A stretch of DNA of 43,015 nucleotides from NCBI GenBank assembly GCA_016873755.1, contig VGWB01000004.1:1-43015 (forward strand). The letters are read 5' to 3'. This document shows, piece by piece, positions 9,454 through 16,711 of the stretch (positions within the stretch are counted from its first letter, which is position 1; the number at the start of each line of letters is the position of its first letter). The notes under the pieces were generated by a model. The model made no database searches, was not told the origin of the DNA, and was given only the letters and a program-made list of their open reading frames with translations. Source of the DNA: Ignavibacteria bacterium. Its GTDB lineage: Bacteria; Bacteroidota; Ignavibacteria; UBA10030. The translations under genes were made by a program, and so were the position numbers.

Positions 9454-9948
9454 TCAGGACAAGAGCTTCGGGTTGAAGGGCACGAAGGTCACAACGATGG
9501 GGGGAACAACGGACAGACCGTAGAGCATGCCCCTGATCTCCACCGTCACGCGCTCGCCCGCGATCTTGTACCACGGCTCATCGACCGTCTCGGTATCGTT
9601 CCCTTGCAGGGCCATCCGATAGCTCGCTCCAGGGGGTATGGCAACGTACGGCATTGGTTGGAACTTGTCATTGAACTGATAGCGAACGTTTGAGGACGCA
9701 CCTCTGATGTACGCTTGCCGAAGGCTGAGCGTGTCCCGACCTTTGTTATGGAAGATGATGTTGATGGTGGATTCGACGTGATCTGTCACCCGATAGAAAG
9801 CGGAAAACTCCACTTCAAATTTCCACCGTTGGTCGGTGACGATGTATTGCTCACAGTTGCATCCATCCGTCGTAACGAGGTACGGATAGGTGCTTGCGCA
9901 AGATGAAAGGACGAGCGGCGCGGCAAGAGCCAACCACCCGAGTCTCAT
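9454..9948 (-). CDS. Small predicted lipoprotein of unknown function
   Basis: This 164-residue protein has a lipoprotein signal peptide: a basic N-terminus, the hydrophobic WLALAAPLVL, then the lipobox LSSC with lipidated Cys17. The mature part is rich in beta-forming residues and has two more cysteines close together (CNC). I do not recognise the family. The sequence resembles an immunoglobulin-like or bulky beta-sandwich domain only in composition. ATG 9948 lies three bases after the stop of the metallo-hydrolase gene, whose last codons supply a GAGAGG/AAGGA Shine-Dalgarno sequence, so it is almost certainly cotranscribed and translationally coupled with it. Confidence 0.75.
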   Translation of the reverse strand: MRLGWLALAAPLVLSSCASTYPYLVTTDGCNCEQYIVTDQRWKFEVEFSAFYRVTDHVESTINIIFHNKGRDTLSLRQAYIRGASSNVRYQFNDKFQPMPYVAIPPGASYRMALQGNDTETVDEPWYKIAGERVTVEIRGMLYGLSVVPPIVVTFVPFNPKLLS

Positions 9949-9951
9949 TCC

Positions 9952-10575
9952 TTACCTCTCAGGAGATTTAATCACCGTCTCGCCCGTGAAGATCTTCTTC
10001 AGTTCTTCGGCATCTTTGACCGATCCAACGATGTCGCCCCAGTGCATCGGGATCACCGTGTGCGGCTTGAACTGGTTGGCGGCATCCGCCGCCTCTTTAC
10101 CGTTCATCGTATAGGTTCCACCGCAGGGCAGGAGAGCGAAATCTGTCACGACGGAGCGCATCTCCGGAGTGAAGTCGGTGTCTCCCGCGTGATAGATCTT
10201 CTGTTCCGTCGAGAGCGCGATGACATAGCCCACCCAATTGTTCGCTTTAGGATGGAACTGTTTGCCGATGTTGTAGGCAGGGATGGTCTTGATCTTGAGC
10301 TCACCGACATTGTAGATCTCACCCGGTGTAACGGCAATGGTTGTCCCCTTGATCTGATACGCGACGTCTTTCGGGGCAAAGAATGCCGTTCCGTCCTTCC
10401 TGATCTTAGCGATATCTTCCGTGGCGAAGTGATCATAGTGGGCGTGCGTAATGAATATGACGTCCGCTTTGGGTGCGTCCGTCGGAAGCTTCCAGGGATC
10501 GATGTAGATCTGCGTCGCACCATCTTCAATCCGGAAGGACGCGTGACCCAGCCAGTGGATGTGTTGATGGTTCAT
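9952..10575 (-). CDS. UPF0173 metal-dependent hydrolase (metallo-beta-lactamase fold)
   Basis: This 207-residue protein is a cytoplasmic metallo-beta-lactamase-fold hydrolase of the UPF0173/YtkL group, whose substrate is generally unknown. Sequence evidence: WLGHASF near the N-terminus, the metal motif THAHYDHF (HxHxDH), AGDTD for the bridging Asp, and a C-terminal PMHWGD that supplies a further His. The start at 10575 is fixed by a strong AAAGGAGG five bases upstream; an in-frame upstream start at 10758 would overlap the adenosine deaminase gene and adds unrelated sequence. A small perfect hairpin lies just ahead of the ribosome-binding site. The lipoprotein gene follows after three bases. 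Confidence 0.93.
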   Translation of the reverse strand: MNHQHIHWLGHASFRIEDGATQIYIDPWKLPTDAPKADVIFITHAHYDHFATEDIAKIRKDGTAFFAPKDVAYQIKGTTIAVTPGEIYNVGELKIKTIPAYNIGKQFHPKANNWVGYVIALSTEQKIYHAGDTDFTPEMRSVVTDFALLPCGGTYTMNGKEAADAANQFKPHTVIPMHWGDIVGSVKDAEELKKIFTGETVIKSPER

Positions 10576-10589
10576 AGAGCCTCCTTTCG

Positions 10590-10608
10590 CTGATCGCTGC
10601 GCGATCAG
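10590..10608 (-). promoter_or_regulatory. Perfect hairpin next to the ribosome-binding site
   Basis: CTGATCGC and its exact reverse complement GCGATCAG flank a three-base loop. In the minus-strand transcript the hairpin ends only a few bases before the AAAGGAGG of the UPF0173 gene. There is no T-run, so it is not a standard terminator. It could stabilise the 5' end or modulate initiation. Confidence 0.4.
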
Positions 10609-10688
10609 GCACGAAGTACGACATACGGCGATGGTACACAAGTCGAGGACCAGTCGCTGAGGAGCGTAAATGTCGGGCAGCGCCTCAC

Positions 10689-11783
10689 CTACGCAGCCTC
10701 CGCTTCCGCCCGCGCCCTCGCCGCAGCGAATCCGGGCTTGATAACGTCGTAGATCCACGCGATCCGCTCTTTGTATGGCATGAATGCGCTCTTCATCGCA
10801 TTGATCGTCAGTTTCTCGAGATCTGACAGACTCAGGTTGAAGACCTCCGCAGCAGTGAGGTACTCATCTGTCAGCGTGATTCTGCTCATTAAACGGTCAT
10901 CGGTGTTGAGCGTAACACGGAAACGGTAACGGAAATAGACACCGAACGGGTGCTCTTTCAGCGATTTGACCGAGCCCGTGTGAACATTGCTTGTGAGACA
11001 GATCTCGAGGGGCAAGCGCTTGTCCAGCACATACTGGGCGAGGGTCCCCATGCTCAACACTTCGCCATCTTTCACCTTCATATCCTCGATGAGCCGGGTT
11101 GCATGACCGATGCGATGTGCACCGCACCATTGGATCGCCTGCCAGATGGATTCCTTGCCGAAGGCTTCCCCCGCATGGATCGTAATGTTGAAGTTCTCCC
11201 GCTGGATGTAGTGAAATGCCTCGACGTGTTTCTTCGGAGGATATCCCCCCTCCTCTCCCGCCAGATCGAACCCGACGACTCCATGATCGCGAAAATCCAC
11301 CGCGAGCTCGGCAATTTCTTCCGACAGCTGTGGCTTCATGTTCCGCATGGCGCACAGGATCACACCGTAAGCCACACCGAAGTCTTTTCTCCCGCGGTCA
11401 AGTCCGCGGAGAACCGATCGCACCACGGTCTCAGAATGCAGCCCTTTATCTGTGTGAAAAATTGGAGCGAATCTTGTTTCGACATACACCACACCATCGG
11501 CCTTCATATCCTCCATCATCTCGTAAGCCACCCGTTCCAAGGCCTCTTCCGATTGCGTCACGCCGCATGTGTGCTCAAATCCTTCCAGGAACAGCGGCAA
11601 ACTCCCGCGCGTCGCACCTCGATGGAACCAATTCTGGAGTTCCACAGGATCCTCTGTCGGCAGCTTCTTGTACCGATGTTCCTTCGCAAGCTCAATCACC
11701 GTTTGTGGTCGGACACCACCGTCTAGGTGGTCGTGTAGAAGTACCTTTGGCAATTTGCGAACAAGCTCTCGGCTGAGTTTCAT
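10689..11783 (-). CDS. add: Adenosine deaminase family enzyme
   Basis: This 364-residue cytoplasmic amidohydrolase is predicted to deaminate adenosine or a related aminopurine nucleoside. The zinc ligands are visible: HDHLDGG at the N-terminus, IHAGE in the middle (with the catalytic Glu), RIGHA, and the C-terminal NTDD. Length is normal. LEICLTSN is the strand that carries the substrate loop. The start at 11783 follows an AAAGGAGA-type Shine-Dalgarno sequence. The C-terminus is alanine-rich (AAARARAEAEAA). It lies 113 bases upstream of the UPF0173 gene on the same strand. Members of this family can instead act on adenine, adenosine analogues or futalosine-like substrates; the motifs do not separate these. 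Confidence 0.9.
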   Translation of the reverse strand: MKLSRELVRKLPKVLLHDHLDGGVRPQTVIELAKEHRYKKLPTEDPVELQNWFHRGATRGSLPLFLEGFEHTCGVTQSEEALERVAYEMMEDMKADGVVYVETRFAPIFHTDKGLHSETVVRSVLRGLDRGRKDFGVAYGVILCAMRNMKPQLSEEIAELAVDFRDHGVVGFDLAGEEGGYPPKKHVEAFHYIQRENFNITIHAGEAFGKESIWQAIQWCGAHRIGHATRLIEDMKVKDGEVLSMGTLAQYVLDKRLPLEICLTSNVHTGSVKSLKEHPFGVYFRYRFRVTLNTDDRLMSRITLTDEYLTAAEVFNLSLSDLEKLTINAMKSAFMPYKERIAWIYDVIKPGFAAARARAEAEAA

Positions 11784-11821
11784 CGATCTCCTTTCTTCCC
11801 TCTGTCAGGTCAGTTCCTTAA

Positions 11822-12208
11822 TGGCCCGCTCGGCATCTGCCCGCATTCGAATATCAAGAACGCTCGGAAGAGTCGTTTGAATATCTGCGTGAATTCCTGT
11901 TCCACGTGCTCGATCTATCATTGAACAAACCGGCGCGTGGTCTCTTCACCTGGTCCAACTTGCCTGGGCTCCATCCACAATTCAACGATAGTGTGCGCGA
12001 AACTGATGCGGCGCTGCGCGGGAGAACCCTAGGTTGAGCGTGATCGACGATGTGGCTCACGACTTCGATAGGGAGCCATCCGTCGTAAAGCGAACAGGAT
12101 CTCATTCGTGTTGCATACGCGAGCGGGAATCCTGCCGAATTTGTGAGCAATTTAGCTCGGCCTTTCCTGAAATTCAACTACGGTTTCGAATGTGATATGG
12201 ATGATTGA
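11822..12208 (+). pseudogene. Decayed protein-coding gene with compensating frameshifts
   Basis: No intact gene fits here, but three pieces read as coherent protein. Piece 1 (11822-12034) includes FEYLREFLFHVLDLSLNKP and GLFTWSNLPGLHPQFN. Piece 2 (12037 to about 12090, shifted by one frame) reads SVIDDVAHDFDREPSVVK. Piece 3 (12089-12208, back in the first frame) reads QDLIRVAYASGNPAEF and ends FNYGFECDMDD then a stop. Joined, they give roughly 125 residues. No start codon is in frame: an ATG at 11821 is one base out. I do not recognise the family. The only long opposite-strand frame here is rich in Ser and Arg, as expected of a shadow. Confidence 0.45.
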
Positions 12209-12233
12209 CTTTTCATGCGAATCTCGCTATTAT
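12205..12233 (+). promoter_or_regulatory. Strong sigma70-like promoter for the two-component pair
   Basis: TTGACT (12205-12210), 17 bases, TATTAT (12228-12233): five of six matches in each box. Transcription would start near 12240, leaving a leader of about 155 bases before ATG 12395. The upstream in-frame ATG at 12215 would lie inside this promoter, which argues against that start. Confidence 0.6.
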
Positions 12234-12239
12234 GCGCAC

Positions 12240-12394
12240 GAATTTCGAGATCCCGCTTCGGAGGCAAGAGATTCCACTTCAGTGCGGCGTTCTTTTTCTC
12301 CCACCGTCTGACGGGGTACTCCGGTCGCCGCTTCGATTGTTTCCTCTGCCGTGTACCGAGCGGGAGACGGGATCAGTCTCAGCAATCCACCTCT
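12240..12394 (+). other. Long 5' leader with nested inverted repeats
   Basis: This is the untranslated leader predicted from the promoter above. GCGGCG (12284-12289) pairs with CGCCGC (12326-12331). Inside lies CCGTC-T-GACGG (12304-12314) and a T-rich stretch, TTCTTTTTCTCCC. The base just before the ATG shows no good Shine-Dalgarno sequence. It matches no riboswitch class that I know. Confidence 0.35.
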
Positions 12395-13498
12395 ATGGAC
12401 CAGCAAAAGATCCGTGTGCTCGTTGCTGACGATGAGGACGCGTTAAGGTCAACGGTCTCTGCATGGCTCAGCGACGAAGGCTTCGACGTGGAACAGGCCG
12501 CGAACGGCCTTGACGCCATCAAGCTGGTCCAATCCAAAGACTTCGATATCGCGTTGTTGGACATCAAGATGCCGGGCGCGAACGGCCTGGAAGTGCTGCG
12601 CTATATCAAGAAGAATTCCGTCGCGACAGAGGTCGTGATGATGACAGGCATGAGCGACGTGAGCATGGCCGTCGAGGCAATGAAGCTCGGGTCAAGAGAG
12701 TATCTAACCAAGCCGGTGGATATGGAGCAGCTCGTGCCGCAGTTGCGCACGCTCATCCGAACGCGCGATGCCGAAGAGCGTATCCGTCAGCTCCAGGCTG
12801 AACACACGGCGCGTCTGCTTTATGATTTGCACAACCCGATCTCAGGTCTCCGGCAGAGCATTGAGTATCTGACAAAAGGGATGGCGGGAACCATCAGCGA
12901 TCACCAGAAGGAGCTGCTGGGTTATATGACCAATTCTATCGACAGGGTCATCGGCCTCTTGAATGATATGATGGATCTGACAAAGCTCGAGGCCGGTCGG
13001 GTCCGCCTCAACAAGGGGATTAGCAATCTTGCCGATCTGATTCAGGAGGTTGTGCAGGAATTCCGCGTGCCGCTGCAGTTGAACAAAGTCACGTTGGACG
13101 TCCATGCCGAGCCCGATCTGCCCGCCATCGAATTCGACCGACAGAAGATCGAGCAAGTGGTGCAGAACTTCCTCAGCAACGCCGTCGCACATACTCCCCA
13201 GCAGGGAACTGCCTCCGTTGAGGCTCGCAAGGTAGCCATGGTGCTGGAGGAAGGACAACAGCCGTCCGATTTCGTGATGGTCTCCGTGTTCAACAGCGGT
13301 CCTGGCATACCAAAGGAAGAGCTCCCTCTGATTTTCGATCGATATCGAAACGTGACCTCAGCGAAGGAGAGTAACAAGACGACAAACCTCGGGCTGATTG
13401 TCTGCCAGCGCATTGTGGAAGCCCATAACGGAAAAATCTGGGTCGAATCCGAACCGGACAAGGGAGCGACATTCTCGTTTGCGCTTCCCGTCCGTTAG
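12395..13498 (+). CDS. Receiver-histidine-kinase protein with altered H-box
   Basis: This 367-residue soluble protein has an N-terminal receiver domain (about 5-120; acidic pair DD, phospho-acceptor Asp56 in LLDIKMPG, Lys in LTKPVD) followed by a HisKA-like dimerisation region and an HATPase domain. The H-box reads LLYDLHNPI: Tyr143 occupies the usual phospho-accepting His position and His146 sits three residues later, where Arg/Lys is usual. The ATPase domain keeps an N-box (NFLSNA), but its G1 box begins NSGPGI rather than DxGxGI, and G2 is NLGL. I chose the start at 12395 because the receiver fold begins there and the promoter lies downstream of the ATG at 12215. The gene is 21 bases from the sigma54 activator and probably works with it. 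Confidence 0.88.
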   Translation: MDQQKIRVLVADDEDALRSTVSAWLSDEGFDVEQAANGLDAIKLVQSKDFDIALLDIKMPGANGLEVLRYIKKNSVATEVVMMTGMSDVSMAVEAMKLGSREYLTKPVDMEQLVPQLRTLIRTRDAEERIRQLQAEHTARLLYDLHNPISGLRQSIEYLTKGMAGTISDHQKELLGYMTNSIDRVIGLLNDMMDLTKLEAGRVRLNKGISNLADLIQEVVQEFRVPLQLNKVTLDVHAEPDLPAIEFDRQKIEQVVQNFLSNAVAHTPQQGTASVEARKVAMVLEEGQQPSDFVMVSVFNSGPGIPKEELPLIFDRYRNVTSAKESNKTTNLGLIVCQRIVEAHNGKIWVESEPDKGATFSFALPVR

Positions 13499-13519
13499 CC
13501 AATCTGCATATCACGACAC

Positions 13520-14896
13520 ATGCCAAAGCAACCCATCTCGATTCTTGCCGTTGACGACGAAGAATCCTTCCTCAACGTGTTGAGAAGCGTACTGGAAGAG
13601 GAAGAGTACTTCGTACAAACAGCAACGGATGGGATCGCCGCCATCAACGTCCTGCAAACGGTCCCCTTCGATCTCATTTTGCTGGATGTCAAGATGCCGC
13701 GCGTCGACGGTATCGAAGTTCTGCGATTCGTCAGGGAGCGCTACCTTGACACGCAGGTTGTCATGCTCACCGGCGTCAGCGATGTGAAGATCGCGGTGGA
13801 ATGCATGCAGCTGGGGGCTTACGACTATCTTGCTAAACCGTACTCGAGAAGCGAGCTCCTGGCAGTCATTGATCGGGCTCTTGAGCGCAAGCGGCTCTTG
13901 ATCCAGAACAAGGCACTGAGATCAGAGCTTGCGCGGCATGCACTCTCTCCCTTCATGATAGGCCAGAGCAGGCAGTTTGTTGAGGTTCTCAGTCTCGCCT
14001 CCCGCGTCGCCCCGACGGACACGACCGTACTTATCCAAGGCGCGAGTGGAACGGGCAAGGAGCTGGTTGCCAACTTCCTGCACAGTAACAGCGCCCGGAA
14101 AGAGCAGCCGCTGATGGCGCTGAACTGCGCCTCCATTCCCGAGACGCTTATCGAAAGCGAGCTTTTCGGCCACGAGAAGGGTGCGTTCACCGACGCAACA
14201 TCGACAAAGCAGGGACTTGTGGAAATCGCCAACGGGGGGACATTGTTCCTCGACGAAGTCGCTGAGATCTCGATGATGATGCAGCCGAAGCTGCTCCGCT
14301 TTCTCCAGACGGGTGAGTACCGCCGCGTGGGCAGCAACAAGAACCTGAAATCGGATGTGCGGATCATTTCCGCGACAAACAAAGATCTTCGCCGGGAAGT
14401 CGCAGCCGGGCGCTTCCGTGAAGATCTGCTCTATCGACTCAACGTCATCACTCTACAGCTTCCAACACTTCGTGAACGAAAAGAGGACATACCACTCCTC
14501 GTTGAACACTTTCTGAAGACCAGGGTGCGCGCAAAAGAACCCAAGCGAATCGACGCACGAGCGCTGGAACTCCTGATGAAATATGATTGGCCCGGCAATG
14601 TTCGCGAGCTCGAGAATGTCATTGAACGGGCGGCTATTCTCTCACGGGACGATTTCATCCGTGTCGATGACCTTGCACTTCCCATCGGAACTCGATCGAT
14701 GGTTGATTCCCTAGCTCAGGAATCCGGGGGCGTCCGCCTCGGCGGCGCCTTCTCGGTGTCGGAGATCGAGAAGGTGCACATCGACGGCGTCTTGAAATCC
14801 GTCAATTGGAGCAAGAACATCGCTGCAAAAATCCTCGGGATCAGCCTGAAGACCCTCTACACAAAGATTCAACAATACAATCTCACCCGAGAGTGA
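13520..14896 (+). CDS. Sigma54-dependent response regulator (NtrC/AtoC type)
   Basis: This 458-residue transcription activator acts with RNA polymerase-sigma54. The receiver domain (about 5-120) has Asp56 in LLDVKMPR. The AAA+ domain (about 145-375) has Walker A GASGTGKE at 174-181, the sigma54-contact loop GAFTDA at 221-226, Walker B GGTLFLDEV and the arginine-finger region FREDLLYRLNV. The Fis-type helix-turn-helix lies at about 420-455 (AAKILGISLKTLYTKI). The contact loop has Asp where GAFTGA has Gly, a variant seen in functional relatives. The gene is in the same transcript as the receiver-kinase protein. Its target promoters are not evident in the window. Confidence 0.95.
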   Translation: MPKQPISILAVDDEESFLNVLRSVLEEEEYFVQTATDGIAAINVLQTVPFDLILLDVKMPRVDGIEVLRFVRERYLDTQVVMLTGVSDVKIAVECMQLGAYDYLAKPYSRSELLAVIDRALERKRLLIQNKALRSELARHALSPFMIGQSRQFVEVLSLASRVAPTDTTVLIQGASGTGKELVANFLHSNSARKEQPLMALNCASIPETLIESELFGHEKGAFTDATSTKQGLVEIANGGTLFLDEVAEISMMMQPKLLRFLQTGEYRRVGSNKNLKSDVRIISATNKDLRREVAAGRFREDLLYRLNVITLQLPTLRERKEDIPLLVEHFLKTRVRAKEPKRIDARALELLMKYDWPGNVRELENVIERAAILSRDDFIRVDDLALPIGTRSMVDSLAQESGGVRLGGAFSVSEIEKVHIDGVLKSVNWSKNIAAKILGISLKTLYTKIQQYNLTRE

Positions 14897-14947
14897 AAAT
14901 CCTCCGGGGCGTCTGAAGCTGTTACCGCCTCACATCGTCCTAGATCA

Positions 14948-15451
14948 ATGACCATCTTTGTCCTGCGCCATGGGGATGCAGTCGAGAATCCCGCTCTCCA
15001 CGACAGCGAACGCCCGCTGAGTGAAGTGGGCCGTCGTCAGGGCATCACCGCAGGACGCTTCCTTCGCTCGCTGAACGTCAGCATCAGCATGATCCTCGTC
15101 AGCCCGCTTGTCAGAGCTCAGCAGATGGCGGCCGCAGTGAAGCAAGAGATCGGCGAGGTCTCTACCTCCGCCACAGAATACCTTACAGCCTCAAGCGAAC
15201 CCCGGCAGATTCTGGAGCACCTTGCTCGACTCAATATATCCAACCTGTTGCTCGTGGGTCACGAGCCCCATCTGAGCAAGGCCATTTCTCTGCTCATCTC
15301 CGGCAGCGGAGCACCATGCGTGGAAATGAAAAAGGCGAGCCTGGCGTGCCTGGACGCGCCCGCACCGGTGGAGCAGGGAAAGGCCATCCTACGATGGCTC
15401 CTCACCACACAGCAGATGCAAGCAGCTATCGGATCGACCGACTCCGCTTGA
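14948..15451 (+). CDS. sixA: Phosphohistidine phosphatase SixA
   Basis: This 167-residue member of the histidine phosphatase branch removes phosphate from phosphohistidine; E. coli SixA acts on Hpt domains and on PTS proteins. The N-terminal RHG (His8 as nucleophile) and the second catalytic His in VGHEPHL are present, together with the conserved ERPLSEVGRRQG and SPLVRAQQ. Size is typical. It sits 51 bases after the sigma54 activator on the same strand, upstream of a hybrid kinase that carries an Hpt domain, which makes a role in phosphorelay reset plausible. After the stop, the same frame stays open for about 70 codons, but that stretch does not look coding. Confidence 0.9.
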   Translation: MTIFVLRHGDAVENPALHDSERPLSEVGRRQGITAGRFLRSLNVSISMILVSPLVRAQQMAAAVKQEIGEVSTSATEYLTASSEPRQILEHLARLNISNLLLVGHEPHLSKAISLLISGSGAPCVEMKKASLACLDAPAPVEQGKAILRWLLTTQQMQAAIGSTDSA

Positions 15452-15631
15452 TCGCTGCCTACCCACCTGGCCAACAACGGCTTTCGCCCCTCAGGCACCG
15501 CGTTGCGCACCCACGTCTTGCCCGAGCTCGAAAGAACTGCCAGAATTGACTCACAGGAAACTGACCGTTCGTCGTATCACGGCTACAATTGTCTTCACCG
15601 AGAGAGTGTCGAGACCTCCTTGGGCGAGCAG

Positions 15632-15660
15632 TTGATTCAATGCCATAATCATCGTAAGAT
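15632..15660 (+). promoter_or_regulatory. Candidate promoter of the adenosine-specific-kinase gene
   Basis: TTGATT (15632-15637), 17-base spacer, TAAGAT (15655-15660). Extended, the -10 reads TAAGATTG, seven of eight to TAnnTTTG. A leader of about 30 bases would contain GAGGAG (15685-15690), seven bases before ATG 15698. Confidence 0.45.
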
Positions 15661-15697
15661 TGGATGAGAGCCCTAACGCACTGCGAGGAGAAGAACC

Positions 15698-16180
15698 ATG
15701 GATTTGAGAACCGTCAAGATCGAGAAGCCCGAAACGACGAACTTCATACTCGGGCAGTCACACTTCATCAAGACCGTCGAAGACATTCACGAGGCGGTCG
15801 TCCAGACCAATTCCAGCATCAAATTCGGCCTCGGTTTCTGCGAGTCCTCGGGTCCTGCGCTCGTTCGCTGGACGGGCAATGACTCGAATCTGATCGAACT
15901 CGCCCAGAAAAGTGCCTTAGCGCTTTCCTGTGGTCACTGCTTCATTCTCTTCATGGAGAGCGGCTTTCCGGTCAACATCCTTAACGCCATCAAGAACATT
16001 CCTGAAGTCTGTGCCATATTTTGCGCAACCGCAAATCCCGTCGAGGTCATCGTCGCCGAGACCGAGCAGGGGCGCGGGATACTCGGAGTCATCGACGGAG
16101 TGAAAACAAAAGGGATCGAAACGGAAGGCGACATCAAGACCCGGAAGGAGTTCTTGAGAAAGATCGGCTACAAACTTTGA
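15698..16180 (+). CDS. Adenosine-specific kinase family protein (DUF355)
   Basis: This 160-residue protein matches the adenosine-specific kinase family (PF04008) along its length. Conserved stretches include KFGLGFCESSGPALVR, the central SCGHCFILF with His80, ATANPVEV and GRGILGVIDG. An archaeal member has been reported to bind adenosine and AMP and to carry a stably modified (phosphorylated) histidine; the enzyme activity and physiological role remain poorly defined. It has a clear Shine-Dalgarno sequence (GAGGAG) and its own candidate promoter. The gene is 246 bases after sixA and 70 bases before the RidA-like lipoprotein. It has no signal peptide, so it is cytoplasmic. Confidence 0.88.
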   Translation: MDLRTVKIEKPETTNFILGQSHFIKTVEDIHEAVVQTNSSIKFGLGFCESSGPALVRWTGNDSNLIELAQKSALALSCGHCFILFMESGFPVNILNAIKNIPEVCAIFCATANPVEVIVAETEQGRGILGVIDGVKTKGIETEGDIKTRKEFLRKIGYKL

Positions 16181-16250
16181 GCAACGGAAGCGAGACGATC
16201 ATTTTTCCCATCAGAAGTCACTCAACGAGACACATCAACAGAGACACGAT

Positions 16251-16685
16251 ATGAAATCATCTTGCGCGATTCTCCTCGCGGCGGGCGTACTCATCGGCTG
16301 TGCGCCCAGCCGTACCTACATCACAGATGCCCGGGTGATTGGACCTTACACACCTGCAGTGAAGGTGGGGGATTTCCTGTATGTTTCAGGCCAGATCGCC
16401 ATGAAACCAGGCACAGCAGAGCTGGCGGCCGACGATATTGAGAGCCAGACCCGACAGGTTTTCGAGAACATCAAGGCCATCCTCAACAAAGCTGGTTACG
16501 ACCTCTCGGACGTCGTTCAGTGCACTGTCTACCTCAAAGACATGAATGACTTCGCCAACATGAATCAGATCTACGGAAGCTATTTCACGCAAGGTCGTTT
16601 TCCTACACGTACGACGGTCGAGGTTTCCAACCTACCGCGGAACGCGAGAATCGAGATCACTACAGTAGCCTGCAAGGCACGTTAG
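16251..16685 (+). CDS. RidA/YjgF-family protein with a lipoprotein signal
   Basis: This 144-residue protein has a typical RidA core behind a lipoprotein signal peptide. The leader is [14 protein letters not shown], with lipobox LIGC and predicted lipidated Cys17. The RidA core follows: [20 protein letters not shown], the central helix [13 protein letters not shown], then [13 protein letters not shown] with the Arg that holds the substrate carboxylate in RidA, and IEIT near the end. Cytosolic RidA hydrolyses reactive enamine/imine intermediates from PLP enzymes. Export and lipid anchoring would place this copy in the periplasm, where its substrate is unknown. It lies 26 bases before hutU on the same strand. 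No frameshift or lost motif is seen. Confidence 0.88.
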   Translation: MKSSCAILLAAGVLIGCAPSRTYITDARVIGPYTPAVKVGDFLYVSGQIAMKPGTAELAADDIESQTRQVFENIKAILNKAGYDLSDVVQCTVYLKDMNDFANMNQIYGSYFTQGRFPTRTTVEVSNLPRNARIEITTVACKAR

Positions 16686-16711
16686 AAAACTTCTGTGAAC
16701 AGGGGTGTCCT

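Noticed and set aside
10950-11726. 258-codon open frame opposite the adenosine deaminase gene
   Set aside because: It is a shadow of a gene with all zinc ligands on the other strand.
11854-12177. 107-codon minus-strand frame in the 600-base gene gap
   Set aside because: It is rich in Ser and Arg; the plus strand of the same stretch reads better as a decayed gene.
12215-12394. Upstream in-frame start of the receiver-kinase gene
   Set aside because: It lies within the predicted promoter, and the added 60 residues are Arg/Ser/Phe-rich and unlike receiver domains.
15452-15664. Stop-free stretch of about 70 codons right after the sixA stop
   Set aside because: The peptide has no similarity that I can recognise, SixA is already full length, and the promoter of the next gene overlaps its end.
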